Assembly (NCBI GenBank): GCA_037975125.1
Contig: CM075858.1
Coordinates: 69,526,542-69,590,541 of the forward strand
Direction of reading: 5' to 3'
DNA: 64,000 nt
DNA from: Latrodectus hesperus
Taxonomy: Eukaryota > Arthropoda > Arachnida > Araneae > Theridiidae
Position 1 is the stretch's first letter; each line of letters starts with the position of its first letter. The notes below the pieces were generated by a model, which did no database searches, was not told the origin of the DNA, and worked only from the letters and a program-made list of their open reading frames with translations. The translations under genes and the position numbers were made by a program. Positions 23,260-52,400 of the stretch are shown here, in pieces.

Positions 23260-24290
23260 CCGAAAATTAAGTTATAGCTGGAAAATCTGTATAAGAAAAA
23301 TGCATCTTAAATTAATTATTTGAAAATATGAAGTTGCATAACTTCCTTGAACAGTTGTTTTTATTTTATAAATGAAATGTTGCAGCTTAAATAAATACAT
23401 TTATGTATTTAGAAATAGCTGTTTATTTGTATAATGTGTTTGTAATATATTAATTTTAATTTTTCATTATAATAAAAAATCATAAGCATTTCCAAAATCT
23501 GATTACTATTGTTGTTATAAAATATATATCTTAACAGTTATCTCATTACCCGAGATTAATAAGTTAAATAATTTTTTATAGATTGTGTAACAAATTTCTT
23601 ATGTTTTTCTTACTGAAAGTACGACACGATGTTTTTCTTACTGAAAGTACGACAATAGAATTTAATGAAAATGGTTAAATAAAAGAGTCTTAAGTAATAA
23701 AACATCAATTAAAAAATAATAACTGTCAATTTTTATAATTCTTTTTTATAACAATAATAATAACATATTCCTTATGAGAGATGTTTGATTTAACTTGGAT
23801 TCCATCATCTCTCTGAACCAAATTTATTATCTAGTGAATATAATTAATTTTTTATATAGGTTGTACAGAAAGAAATCTAATACATTTTGAATTGAGTTTA
23901 AGGTTATTTATAATTTAATAAAATAATTAATTGTAGGAATCTTTCTTTCCTTAAAATAAAAAAAAATTAAAGGAAAAATATGAACATACCAACAGAGAAT
24001 TTTTAAAATTGGGGGAAAAAATCCTATATCCCTCAACTTACGAAAAAAATGTATATTGCATTTAAATGAAATAATTGAATTTCAATAGAAATTCAAGGTC
24101 GGAGTTAATAAAAATCTCACAGTGATGACGAAGGAAAGTTATTGCTGCCAATTAATAAAAGGAAAGGGGAAGAAAGATCAAAACGATTGTTCAAATTAAC
24201 TTAATGATACGCATTTGTGAATCTGATCTTTTTTATTTTCTTTCTTTTACCCTTCGTACCTATTTTAAAATTACCATCACCGTAAGACCA
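23260..24290. other. AT-rich non-coding stretch
   Basis: A 23-base sequence (CGACA... around GATGTTTTTCTTACTGAAAG) is duplicated in tandem near 23600-23655. Nothing else is recognised. Confidence 0.45.
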
Positions 24291-24760
24291 TTTCAAAACC
24301 CCAGAGCCAGGTTCCGGATTGTGGTTGCCTGGCAACGGAGGACTCCCCACCGACCTCCCCCACTCAGTAACCTAGCAATAGGAGAAATGGGAAAAGATTC
24401 GGGATAAACACTTCGGCGGGGTGCCATTGAAAAGGGAGGCGTTTCTGTGTGTGCAAATTGATCTCCTTCGGCGAACCGCTGGGATATTGATACTCCAACA
24501 AATTAATTGGCGGAACAAAGGCCGCACTTAGAGCTTCTGGATGTGCTAGAGGTAAAAAATGCACTGACATTACTGTGACAGGTGTCTGCTTATATGTACA
24601 AGCCCAGCGAAAATTACAGAGCTGGAATTGATTGATTTTTGCAATGTGATTTTAACTGGCGTTGCTTTAATTTCCGGTTATCGTTCCAGCAGACGTGACA
24701 GGTAGTTTTGTTCTATTTCGGGAAGCTCCTGCCAGCGTTCTAACTTATAACCAAACGGTA
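24291..24760 (+). promoter_or_regulatory. GC-rich promoter-like island with RFX X-box
   Basis: This is the only clearly GC- and CpG-rich block of the region between 24 and 39 kb, and it sits 0.5-0.9 kb upstream of a candidate first coding exon at 25229. At 24324-24336 is GTTGCC-T-GGCAAC, a perfect RFX-type X-box (GTNRCC, one spacer, RGYAAC). A possible 5' UTR donor, AGAG|GTAAAA, lies at 24551/24552. The promoter role is inferred; the motif is seen directly. Confidence 0.5.
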
Positions 24761-25228
24761 TTTTATTATTTTTGTTTGTAAGAAATCAAATAGTTTGTTC
24801 TAGAAAGAACATTCTGGGAATTAAAAGATATTAATCTTTTTTTTTTCGAATTTGAAAATAATTCAAAAATATAGTTTTCTGAAAAAAAAACGAGAATTTT
24901 AATGAAGCAATTAATTTTACAAATAAAATCTATAAAGTAAACAAAGTATATTTTTAAAACTATTTCTTTTGCTGTCATACTCTAAAAAGGGATTTTAATC
25001 TTGCTGTTCAGTTTTTGAAAACTAATTTGAAACTGAAACACAAAATATTTGAAAAATGTTGCACAAGCTATTTTAAGATAATATTTTAATCTTTGGGCAC
25101 AAAGAAGAGCACAGTTTGAGAAAAAAATTCCATTTTGAGAAATTATATTCCAACAGGCACAATTTTATTGTAGGACAAATAGAATTTATTTATCACAAAG
25201 TTTTGGAGGATCATTACAACTATTTATA

Positions 25229-39186
<13,958 letters not shown>

Positions 39187-39389
39187 CTCCAGAAAAATTG
39201 TTAATAAGTACATCTTACTTTCACCTTCAGCTTTTATACAAATTGGTTATAATTTGTATGAAAAACTTAGCAAATGATTTGTTGCTTGTGTGCCACAATC
39301 TTGATGTCTGCAATGCATTTTTTGTTATAAACTTGAACAAAACAATCAATGTAAAAATTTTGATGTACTAATGTTCACTTTTGAATTAA

Positions 39390-39395
39390 AATAAA
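39390..39395 (+). promoter_or_regulatory. Polyadenylation signal after the terminal exon
   Basis: AATAAA, 204 bases past the TGA at 39184-39186. It supports the reading of 38963-39186 as a last coding exon. Confidence 0.45.
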
Positions 39396-39399
39396 TATA

Positions 39400-40395
39400 A
39401 AAAAACTACAAGAGCTGAATTATATTGATTTTAAATAATTCCACCACTTGCATAGTCGGAGGGTTTTTTCAAACAATCGTTGATAATAAAATATATGTGA
39501 ATTCCACTTATTCTATAATCTGTATTTAAACTTTCATTTCCCTAAAAATGCTTAGTATTTTTGTATACTATTAAGTAATTTTTCTTATAAAATTTACTTT
39601 TATTTATAATATTCACATTATGCAAATTGTTGCATATAAAACCTTTGGTTTTAAAACTGATGAAAGACAGAAAGTTTTGAAAAGACAAAAGCAATATTTA
39701 CATAAAATTTTTTTAATAAAAGATAAATAAAATGAAATCTATTAAGCATTTTTGACTTTGACATCTACTTTTCCATGAATCATTCATTTATGGAATGATA
39801 AGGACTATTATAATAGTTTATTTATGAATGAATAATTTTCCCAAACATGTAATTTTAATATTATTAAAGAAAAAACAGATACAAAAATAACAGAAAAAAA
39901 AAGAAATCGTAAAAAAGTGCACAAGAAATAAAAGTGTCAATAAAAAGCATTTGTTTATTATATCATTCAAACATTTGTTTTCTTGGTATAGAAGAAAAAT
40001 TTATTTTTGTCCTTTACAAAGAAAACAAATGTTAAGCATAGAAAAATCTTAGCCATCTAATTTTTTCAATGCATTTGGATGAGATACATACTATAAGTAA
40101 ATTTTATTGCTATGCATAAATGAGTAAAGCAAACAAATTTATTTAAAGTATGATGCATTTACATCTTCTTTATCTTTTTATTTTTACTTAAAAATTTTAA
40201 TTTGCATTCCTTTTTTAACTTTAAAATTTGGGTTTCCACTGCTGGTAATACAAGGCAATATTCGGCAAACATGATAAGCTACATTTATGAAGAATAAATA
40301 ACGATTTTACTCAGCTCAAAAGGAAATTATTCATTTATCTATCAATTTCTTTATTTGCCCCTTTACAATCACTTTTTATATACAAGAGCTAATTT
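39400..40395. other. AT-rich stretch, no gene recognised
   Basis: Nothing recognised. Confidence 0.45.
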
Positions 40396-40398
40396 GAT

Positions 40399-40675
40399 AT
40401 GAGCATAGTTTAAGAAAAAATTGAAATTGGAAACATCCACATAGTCAAGCCCATCAGCAAGACATATCACTAATTATTCAGTTGCCTATTTACCTAGAGC
40501 AACAGCACAGAAAGAAAGTGATTACTATAAGCTAAATCTATAATTTGATTTACAAAAAGCAAATAGCATTATACTGTAATTCATATAAAAAACAAAAACC
40601 AGATGAAGATAATAAACAGACACTTCTGAAGATATTTATAGCCATATAATAACAAAGTTTTAGAAGTAAAAAATT
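40399..40675 (+). repeat. Direct duplication, copy 2 of 2
   Basis: Near-identical partner of 38226-38513, about 2.2 kb downstream. The pair brackets the terminal exon of the putative lipidated-protein gene. Confidence 0.9.
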
Positions 40676-43429
40676 TTCCAAATAATTTTTTCAAAAATAA
40701 AAAAAATATTACTGATAATTATTATATGCCAACATTATAATAGCTATATATGAATAATTACATATTTTCCCACAAATAAATATTTAACTTTATATATTTT
40801 AAATGATAAAGTATAACCATATAGATATTTTTTTCTATATATTCTTCATGTCAACTTTATATTGAAAATCAATATAAATGTTTCACAATATAAAATAAAA
40901 TGCCCGATCAAGTCACAAAAAGGAGATTTTGAAAGGCGGGAGGAAAACTATTGCTTTATAGTTATAATTCGGTTTATATATAAATTCTGTAGTTATATAT
41001 ATATAAATATATTTTATAAACATGCACTGAAACTGAGAACTAAAAAATTAATAAGAAAACTATACTTTAAAAGCAATGGTGCAGTAAAAACTAAAGAAAA
41101 AGTGTTTTATTATGTATGAAAATTAAACAAATCTTTATGTTTTAATATGACAAAAATGATTCAAACAAATTTTTCCTAATGAAATTATAAATATAAGAAT
41201 ATGATTGACACGATAAAATTTTTGTGTAACCATACTGTTTAATGGTTAACATTTATATAATCTTTCAGTTAGTCATTACAGAATTCCTATTTACTTCATG
41301 CATTTTGAATTTATATAAAATTATCTCTTTTTCGATACATGAGTTAGTAACAAACTTCCAAATACTTTATAAACCTCTTAATAATTAATTTTTCTTTACT
41401 TTCAGAAAGAAAATTAAATGGAAACTTGTATCTTCTCTAAAATTATATTGCTTGCTCTTTCAAAAAAAATTATATTGTAATGAGTAATAAGAAATGCTTG
41501 TATTGAGGCCAGGATCACAAGGCTGATAAATAGACTGGATACAAATATTTTTTATCTGATATTCTAAATGGGTATGGCCCAGAATGTTTGGCATATAATT
41601 GAAGGCTTAGAATGTGATTCATTTGTCCTCAAGGATCATGAAATTGCTCCCACCAAAGCATATCCTCTGAATGTAAGATAAAGAAAACATAGCCATGTAT
41701 TATTCCTCTCTCCATTGGACAAGTAATCATCATTTTTATCTTGTTACCTTGAAGTAAGTTCATACAGCATTAAAAAACTTGAACTCAGATATAAAGTAGT
41801 TTAATCATTAGTATTTTAAGAAAAACTTTAAATATTAAGGCTTTATCAAAATAATTTTGAAACTGTCAAAGACTAAAGCAAGTTGAAATTTTTGTAAGAA
41901 AAAGAAGAAACAAAATAGAAACGGTTTTTAAAATCATTTTGATTCATAAATTGTAGTGAATTAAGATGCTGATAAAGGTATCTTAACATAGTTCCATTGA
42001 GCATAAAACTTGATAATTAATAAATCAATAATTTCTGAAAAAGTTAGAAAATTTATGCTGGAAAAAACGATGTCAATTAAAGATAAAAAATCCAAAGTTG
42101 GAGAACTCTGTTGTACATAAACAATACTGGAGAGAAATAAGTTAAAATTTTTATTAACTGAAAATTATACATTGGAGCTTTATTTTGGATACTATAAAAG
42201 CTCTAAAGCATACAAGTTTATTATTTTTCTTCAGGGTTAGATGTTAAAGTATTTATATGAAGGACATGATAGGATATGTGATTTAAAAAAATTAGCTCAA
42301 AATATAACTTGAATCAAGCAACAAATTTCCAATATAAAATAAACCAAACAACAAATTTCCAAATCCATCTACAATCGATGTTCATACTATGTATGAATTG
42401 TTTCATAAAATTTCAATTTTTACAAATCAATCTACAATTTAAAAATGCTGAAAGAAAATTTCTTTTTGAAAAAAGAATGCTAAAAATAACACTGATGCTA
42501 CTAAATGAGATGAAAAAGAAATTTGATTAAATTGACACCCTTAAGTTTGCCAAAAATTTCTAACCACTAGTCATTCAATATGATGCTGAAGAATTCCTAC
42601 AATTGAACATTGCTGTAAGTTTTTGATGTATAAAATGATAAATTACAAATCTAATTTTGTGATTACTGTGATGAAGAATAGACCACTGACTATTTACAAG
42701 ATACTTAACAGATTTCTTATAGGAAAATTATATTGTTAATTTAATAATGTGCAGGATTTTGTCTCAACGTTACTAATGTTCATTTGAATTCAAACATAAG
42801 TGTATATTTACTTATTGGAACAAATGATTAAATCAATTATAAGATTTTTCTTTGATATTTTAAAAATGTTATTATAAAACACAATTATACTGCTGATCTC
42901 CTTTTTATAAATGTTTTCATAAAGCATTTTCTATAAAAAAAAACATACATGCGTACGTTTTTAGACTGATTAAAGTTTTTTGGCATTTTTAGATTTTAAT
43001 TTCAATTAAATTAACATAAAATCTATAGAACTTTACATAAATAATTTTCATTACCATAAAACAATAAAAGCAAAATATTTTTACAATATGATAGAAAAAC
43101 TTTGATACTTAATTAATATAATTTTTTTTAAATTGGTTGAATTTTTTGGATAAAATTTTATCACAGAAAAAAAGTCAATATTAAAAATAGTTTCAAATAT
43201 AGTTTAAATTGTCCGTAATATTTGAACTGCTTGATAAAAATGTATGCAAAAATAGATGAAAGTGAGCTTTTAGAACACAAATAACAGTATAACATACATA
43301 ACAAACAACATAAGTAACACAAAGATATAAGAGCACATAGCAATAATGAATTTTTGAAAGTGTATAAAGAAAAGTGAATATTTTTATAGTACCTTCAACT
43401 TTTTGAAAAACACATAATAGTAAAAAATT
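40676..43429. other. Intergenic AT-rich stretch
   Basis: No exon recognised. The block at about 41500-41740 is less AT-rich and may be an old repeat. Open frames at 40862 and 42309 lack any motif. Confidence 0.4.
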
Positions 43430-46400
43430 TCATTTTGTTTCATCTGGATTTGAAAGTTCACCATGAACTTCTTGTTTACACAATTCTTCTAATTTTTCTT
43501 TATCTTTATCCTTCTCCTTTTCTGAAAACATAATTTTTAACCAGGAATAATTAAAACATTTTACATAAAAATTTGTTAATCTACATGGTAAAACATAAAT
43601 AAATATAAAATTTTGCGATTGGTAATATCAATACAAAAAGAAACTTTTAAAAATTTTATTAATAAAAGCAAATTTGTAATCTGCTGAAATTTATAAGAAA
43701 TCAGTTACTGCTCTGATTTTACAGCAACTTCATGCTAACAAATACCGTGACACAATAATTATTGAAGTTATTTTGCTTCATGAGAATGCTTTTTAATATG
43801 AGGCTAATCGTAACAAGTTTTCATTGCATCATTTGACAGGAAACAATTTGATCACCTTGTGTACAACTCTGATCTAGTACATAACAACTATCTCCCACTT
43901 AGACATTTAAAATATCATCTTCCTGGTCAGTACACCAAGATAATGGTAAATTCACGTCAACTACACAGATTCAATTAAAGAATAATACAACATACTATGA
44001 AAATAGAATATAAAAGCTAGTTGCATGATTTGACAAATATCCCAATATTTTCGTAGTTATTTTGAAAAGTAGATCATAATTTTCTTTTAAAAATACTAAA
44101 GAAAGTTGCATACACATTTTTAATTTCAAGACAATACATATATAAAAAATTACATCTTGTGTATTCACTCAATAAAGAGCCAGGTGGCTTAGCTTTGGTT
44201 TTACACACTTCCAAGGCACAAGTCCGGGGTTCTATATTCGGGTTGGGCAAGGTTAACTCATCCATTCAGTGGGTCAATAAACTGAGTACCAAGCAAGCTT
44301 GGGAACTAAACACTGAGGTTTCACGTTAGACTGACCATCTAACTAAGGCATATGCCTTGCAACACATGGACCTTGGTCAGGAAAACAGATATGGGCACTG
44401 TAGGCATTGGCCCACATGGGCAGTCACGCCACAGGTTTAATTTTTAGTATCCACACAGTATGAAAAGATATCTTCAAGCTTTAGTCAATACTTAAATTTT
44501 GCACATGCATTTTCTTTTAATATGAAAATGAGTAAAAGCATAAGATGAATGAATATAATTAAGTTATTAATCAAGAACAATTTTTCAAAATCGACAATTA
44601 CAAAAACTGTAAAAAAGAAACACACATATCTTTGTGTTTCACAGTTTAAATATTTAAATAAACTGAATAAGCTTATGATTAAGCAAGATAATTTTCAAAT
44701 TATATTTGTTTTATTCTTTTTCATCACATAAGATTAAAACTACTTCTGGATTAAGATACAGTGTTAATAGAATTAAGTTCATAATAATTTTTATTTATTT
44801 TTGATATTTCTTTCCAGGAAAAGTTTTCATCACAATAATTCTCAATCCTTTTACCTACTTAACACAATTGATTAATTTCCTTGATATTTTTCCAGTTTTC
44901 ACGAGAAATAAGATATAGTTTAAGAACAAAAATAAGCACGAACAATATATACAGGGTGATTACAATTCAGTGGGTTCTAAATAAATGAATATATTCTGCA
45001 AAGTATTGCATAAAAATAGTGAATAAACATTGTTTGAAAAATGCGGTAGTTCAGTTTGATATATATACACAAAAATATGTTCTTGTCAACGTTCAACAGT
45101 GCAGAGGTGAGCCAATACTTGAGTGCAATCAGTGTTGTAAGTAATGGGGTATGTAAACAAAGTAGGGTGCATTATTATTGCTTTACATGTATCTCTAAAG
45201 AAAAAAATAAGACTATTAGCACTAAAAGGAAGGCGTTATATATTTGAATCTCTAAAGCATCAAAATAAAATAATAATTTTTAATTACTCTGCATACAAAA
45301 TTGATTATAACAATGATACATTTTAAAGCATTAGAGTTTTAACAGTAATTTTAATAAATCTAAAAATAAATGCTAGATTTAAATATTTTATTTTCTTGAC
45401 ACTTAAATATGTATTCATTTTCACGGGAAGGATCAGGTTAAGTTGAAACAAATGAATTGACAAAGAAATTAATACTGCATGAAATTAAATTTTTTTTACA
45501 GAATACCTAGTAAGACTTCTGAGCTATTTGTTGGATCAGATTCAGTGGAATCGAGTGGATTATTTGATTCTTCATGCTCAGAATTTGAATTTTCTTCATC
45601 TGAAGTATCTTCTTCTGACTCAGACTTCTTTTCCTGACTATCAACCTCTGTTTTTTTAACTTCTAAAAGAATTAGAAAAAAATTAACATTTGTTGCATAT
45701 TTTTAGTTTATATATGAAACAGTATGATGTAATACAAACTTTTATGACGAATATTCTTCAATTTTTCTTTCCTTTTCAATCTAAAATACAAGAGTAAATG
45801 GATTTAATGAATTGCTGAGTAAAATTAAAGTACTCTGATACAATATACCGTCAAATGTTGAATTATAATAAGTAAATTAAAGGACAAAAATAAAATATAA
45901 TAATGCAGCTAATAGATAAATAAATGCTACCTTTATCTGTAATGAAATTAAATAATTTGAATGTGTTGTATCTAAATGTCAGATACATAAATACATTTTG
46001 GGAAATTTTTAAAATGTTTGATTAGAAATTGTATACTTTCTCCTATCTAAAAATATTTCCTTTTTTGGATTAATTCAATCCTATTTTAAATTCTATCCAA
46101 AAATTTAAAAATGGAAAAAAAGTTTTACATTTCTAATAAACAAATAGATTTGTTTATTAAGAATATATTGTATAACTTAAAATTGAAGAACTGATATAAT
46201 TTCTTAATGTAAAATATATTAAAAAACTTCACAAAAATTAAGTAAATATTTTTAATTTAGAATTATAATTTTACTTATTTAATTCTATAATTTTGTGCCA
46301 TTCAATAAAAATCTATTAAGTAATGAAATTAAATTACATATATATCTTTTATTGACACTGCAGACCAGAGTGGTACCTAGCCTGTTCTTCCAGATAGCTG

Positions 46401-49400
46401 CCTCAAACTTTAATTCTTTAGTTAAAAACCTTTAAATTTTTAATGTTGTTCAAAATATCATCAAGTCACTTTTTTTTAGTCCTCTTACCCTATTGCACAC
46501 GAGTTTCCAATGCAAGACTTTATCCAATCAGTTATGTGATTTCTCAATGTGCTCAAGACACAAAAGTTTATGCTTGAAGAATCTTATTATTTTTTTATGA
46601 ATGATAAGAGCTTCCAATTTTCCTGGTTATAATTTTCCTTACAATTATTTAACTGTAATGGACCAATATATATATGTATAGTATAAAAATTAGTAAGTTA
46701 TTTATATCTTTTTATGTCAATGTTCAAGTGTTGTAGCCATGTCATGTATGGTCAAATAATTGTTTTGTATATTTTTAGATTAATTGTCCTTGAAATCAAT
46801 TTATTTTTCAACGAATACAAATAAAAAAATAACAATTTCCCTTCAAGATTCTGCAGTTTTATTTTCTACTGAAATAGAATTTGCAAAATTTATATTGAAC
46901 CCAAATACATAAAATTATCAAGTTTTGAACTTAAAGTTATCAACTATTAGATAAGTGCTACAATTGCTGATAAATTTAGTATTTTCCAAGTATTTTGTTT
47001 TTTGTTCATTAAGTAAAAAGGACACCTGTGTCAGCTACTTCTATTAAATTTTTTGATGTTTTAATTAACATTTTTGTTTCTACTCAGAGTTACTATGTCA
47101 TTAGCAAATGCACAAACATGAGATATTTTACTAGTAATAAGGCTTCAGATCCAAATTTTTTATAACAAACTCAAATATTAAATCAAAAAGTAAAGGCAAC
47201 AATGCACCACCAGGTCAGATACCAACATTGATATCTAAAATTTCTGAAAAATCATTATGGATTATGATGACAGCATTAGATTCCTATAAAATAATTTGAG
47301 TTAGTAACTTTCACTCAGTTAATTTCCAATCATTTTGGATCTATCAACTTCATCAAAAGTCTACTTGAAATCCATAAAAAGAGCAAATAGATTGATATTA
47401 TATTCATTAAACTTTTTAACAATGTTTCTAACAATATAAATTTGGTTAACAGTGAAGATATTTTCCCTAAAACCATATATGTAGTTGCCCAGAATATGTT
47501 CTACAATTGTAAAAGCTTCTTGTAAATTAAGACAGTAGTATTTTATAGTTACATTTAAAAAATGATGCCTCTATAATAGTAGTTCAGCTTGTCACTTTTT
47601 TTTATAAATAGGGACAATGATCCCCAAGTTCCATTTTGCCAACATTGCCTTTCATTCTCAGATATGGGTAATTAATTCATGAATTTTATGTGTCCTCCAA
47701 GTTTTCCTATGATAGCTCCTTCAAGTTTTACAAATTCAACTGTAATTACTTCTTGGAGCTTTATTAATCTTCACCATTAAAATAATTTGTTTAACTTCTT
47801 CAAATGTTGGTGCTGGAACAGCATCAATTTGCAAAATGGGCAAAAAGTAAAACCATTCACATTTATTACACTGTCAGATATAAGTATGAAAAATAGCTTT
47901 TTCATCTTTAACACTTGTTAAATTTGAAATAATTTTATCAATTCCTTTGCAGTTTAAAATGTGGAGTTAGAAATCATTTTGTTTAAAAAAATTCTGTTAT
48001 ATTATTCAACTCTGGTTTTCAAAGTAATTCAATGTTAAAATTAAAATATAATGCACTATGTTAAATTAATTCACAATTTTAATTATTTTTTAAAAAATAT
48101 TAATTTAATATCTTTTATATAAATATAAGCTATGGGCTGGTTGGTTAGAGCATTTGTTCTCATTATCAGAAGATAATGAATTTGAATCCTGATTCAACAG
48201 AAGTTCTATTGTGTTTGCTAATGGTGGCTGGGACACATTAAATATATAAGATGTGGTTGCAATATCCTCCACTTGAAATGATACCTCTGAGAGTCTTCTG
48301 CATGATCCCTGCTTCTAAACTACGAAGACCCACCCACTTTTGGAGCCATGAAACCACACACTAGGTGTCTATTATTTAAGTTGCCATCACTTTCACCACT
48401 TATAGTGCTGAAAGGATTCATCCTAGTAGCAGCTAGGTGTTGGAAATAAAAAATACTTTATATTTCACTATAAATTGCATAATATAAAAAGGTTAATTAA
48501 AGAATATTTTGATGTGAATTATTCATCACCCATAGCCACTTTCTGCATACAATTAAATTAATGAGGGTTAACTTTAAAAGAAAATTCCAAGTCTTTGATT
48601 GTTGAAATGAATGGTAGAGTATTAACCATTCAATTATGCCAGCTGGAAATTAAAAAAATAATTTGAATAAAAAAAATGAGCAAATCATCAGGAAAGGATT
48701 GCAAATTATTATATATCTCTTATGAATTTTTATTCATAAAAAAAACAAGAATGTGTGGGTAGTTAACAATTATATTATCCTACTAATATTTACCAATTAT
48801 GAAGCATTTTATCCTGTCATAATTAAATTTAAAAAAAATTGTTATATCTTAACGCAACATGATTTTATGAAAATTTTTGTTATATTTATAAAAAACCAAA
48901 TTAACCTTTTAGCTCTTTTTTTGGCAGTTTTTTCTTCTATAATTCTTTTATTTTCTTCCAATTTTTTTTGAAACTCTTCATCCAATCTTTCCTAAAATAG
49001 AGCAAAAGCAGTACAATATATTATAATTTATCTAAAGTTTTTACAATAAATTGTAAAATATTGAAGTATTTTAGAGTTTTCATCATAAATGTGTTTTAAG
49101 CAGCTATCTCAACAATTATTGATAAATAATTAATTGCACTATATGAATGATAAAATGTTAAAAATTTTCAAAAAAAAAAAAAAAAAAAAAAACCCGAAGT
49201 ATTAAGTAACCTGAAATGTTTTGTTGCTGTGACATAAAATTATTGTAAAAATTCATGTATTGGTAAAATAAAATGGACTTAATTCATGTAACTCTCATTC
49301 ATAAAGTATTCTCTCACAGCATGATGTAAGCCCACGTATAATGCTCGAAAAATAGCTGTTCTTTAGAAGCCAAAAAGGACCAATTCAGTTTTGATCTTTT

Positions 49401-52400
49401 CAACATCACAAAACTGCCTTCTTCCCGTATGATTGTGCAATTCACAGAACAAGTAAAAATCACTGGAGGAAATGTCTGGAGAATAGAGAATGAGGAAGAA
49501 GTTCCCATTCAAAGGCAGCAATCACATTTGTGGTATGTGGTCTTGCATTGTGATATAAGAACCAAATTCCTGTTCATCAATGCTGATGTGTTTGTGACAC
49601 AAGGACACTTGCATACATTCTAGTTGTTTCATGTAGCTAGAAGAATAAATGGTCTGGCCATGTGGTGGATAATGCCATCGATGTCCACTATATAAAAAGC
49701 GTGCATGGGAATAAAATGGGGCCTTTGTATTCCAGGGAATTGAATCTGTTTATGGCCACTTGTGGCTGGTTTACAGGATCCATTTTTCATTACACATCAT
49801 CAGATAATCCAAAAACAGTTCATTTTACAAAAGGTAAAGAAGTGATGAACAGATGAATCTCTGAAGTTTATTGCATTCAATAAATTCGTAAGAGAGGCAT
49901 TTGCTTAGCTTCTACCTTTTCCAGTTTGTGTAATTGAGCATGAATATTTTCATTAAATATGAAAGACTTATTTGCAAGTTCCTGGCAGGTTTGTGGAGTA
50001 TTTTCTCTGATAGCACTTTTCCAATTATCACCATTTAATACTGTTGGCTCAACCAATCAGGTGTATTTTCAAGAAATTCATCACAAGAACATAATTTGTG
50101 ATACCACTTTGTGTGGTACATTTAGTTACTGCATCTTCTTTGAATGTTACACATATTTTTCACCATGGCTCAGCAGTTTGGACCAAGTTAGTACAAAATG
50201 TAACAAACAGGCTCTAATAATGTCCTTGTTTATGGTCATTATTAAATCTCTTTTCAGATTCACAAACAAAACCGAAATTCATAAAACTTCCTCATGAACA
50301 AGCCATATTACTTATGTGAAAATACTGAAGGTAGCTTTATGCTAATTAATTTGCATGCATAGTAGTATTTGGAAATTGCTTTATCTAAATAAGAAAGAAT
50401 TTTTTGGTTACCTAACATTCCATGGTTTTTATTAAGTAATTTGTTCTGTGAGTTTTATTAAGTAGACAACTATTAAGTAGCATAATAGTCGACTTTTGGG
50501 AAAAATGCTTCAATAAAACATTTTGTGTTAAAATTTTGCATGTCTACCAACCATATAGTTTTTTTGATTCAATTTTTAATCAACTTGATTATTTAACACA
50601 AACTAATGTTAATTTTTTTAATTAATTAAAAAGCATTTAAGCTGAACATTTTTAATTAATTAAAATGTATATTCTAAGAACTTAATTCAACTAAAAACTT
50701 ATTAATGTAAAATATATCTTCAGTCATTCTAATTTCATAGAATCTAGAATACATTCATCAAACACAATAATTTGTACTTTCTGAAGATAAAAAGATAACA
50801 TTTAAAAGGAAATGATCTGCAAGTCAAAATGGCATTTAATAAATTGCAATCTGCGAAATTATTTACTTCAATCATTTCATTTTAAAAATGTTATCTGGAC
50901 AAAATTAAATTACATATTTATATAGAAACTTTAAAATTAAATAATAAAGTTAACAATCAGAAACATATATTCAAAATTAATAAAATAAAAACTCTAAGAC
51001 GGAAAAAATTAACAAAAATTTTCTTGACTAAATAAATTTTTTAAGATTTTATATATTGAAAGAGTTCAGATATCGCAACAGTGGCAATTTTAACTTTTTC
51101 CAACAAATTCTTACTGAATTCTTGTTGATAACAAAATTCATTACTTTACAAGCAAATTTTCTGAACAATTATAAGAAAGTTCGTTTCTAAATTCATTTTG
51201 ATTTTTTCCCACTAAGCTAAAAGTTTTGATTCTGCATTGCTATGAAATGTCACAAAAGACAACATGAATTTAGCTATTGTCACATTTGTAACTATTTCTT
51301 TATTGCCTTTTCTCTTTATTTGAAACCAAAACAAATCAATCTTTTCATCCATTGTTTTTAACTTTAATAAGTGTTCAGTATATAATGAAGAGATTTTCTA
51401 ACTCATTCATGGCCACATCTTTAGATTCACGATCTTCAATGGCAGCAAAAATGAAAACAAAGTATCTCACATTTTGAAAATTTGATATCATCTAATGTAT
51501 CTATATCTGGGATACATCTAAGTGGCATGATTTTACATCAAAAAATGATGATGTGTGGAAGGAATAAATTGTAGCTTTATGCAAGTTTTAAAATATTAAT
51601 AATAAACACTAATTTCAACAAAATATACCAAATATCAATAATAAAAAATGATTAATATATCTGCAAGATTTTGATAGATTTTATAACATGGTTTTGTAAT
51701 TCATTTAAATGTAACTATCACTAAGAGTAGAATTGATTGAAATTTTAGGATAACCCGTTTGCATAGTAACCGAAAAAAATGAAAGTCAAATATTTACTGT
51801 CTAAAATTATATACATTTTTACACAATATTCAAATTCATACAAACTTTTTCAGCTTTCTCTTCAATTGCTTTTTGTCTTGTATACTCTTTCCTTCTTAAA
51901 TGTCTATAAACATGAAATTCACCACTTCCAGCACCAGCACTTGATCCTTTGAATAGCAAATTAACATGTATTAATAGACAATACACGGAATCAAATGCAA
52001 AGTGATACACATAAGATAGCAATAAATTTTCATTAAAAATATAATCATAGATTGAATACTTTTTAAAGTTAAAAAAAATTTAATTAGAGTAGTTTTAATG
52101 GGTTTTCATAAACAAAAAATTTACAAACAGAAAAAGTATTTCATAAAAGATTTCTTATAGAAATTTTAAACATGAAAAGGCTTTTTAACTATTTATGTTA
52201 AATGACATTTTACTATCATTTCACAAGACATGGAATCATCTTAAATCTAGTTTGAAAAAAAAATCACAGTATCTCTCATTCCACTTGGAAAATATACATT
52301 GATTTCTTATTAAAATAAAGGTTTTCCTGGTTTGTTTTGTTTTGTTTGTCGCTCAACGGTCATTTTTTGCACACGAGGGCTAATTAGACCGGGACTTACG

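Noticed and set aside
42000..42620. Possible decayed transposase (open frame 42309-42530 and flanks)
   Set aside because: Composition is slightly protein-like, but no family motif or terminal repeats could be found.
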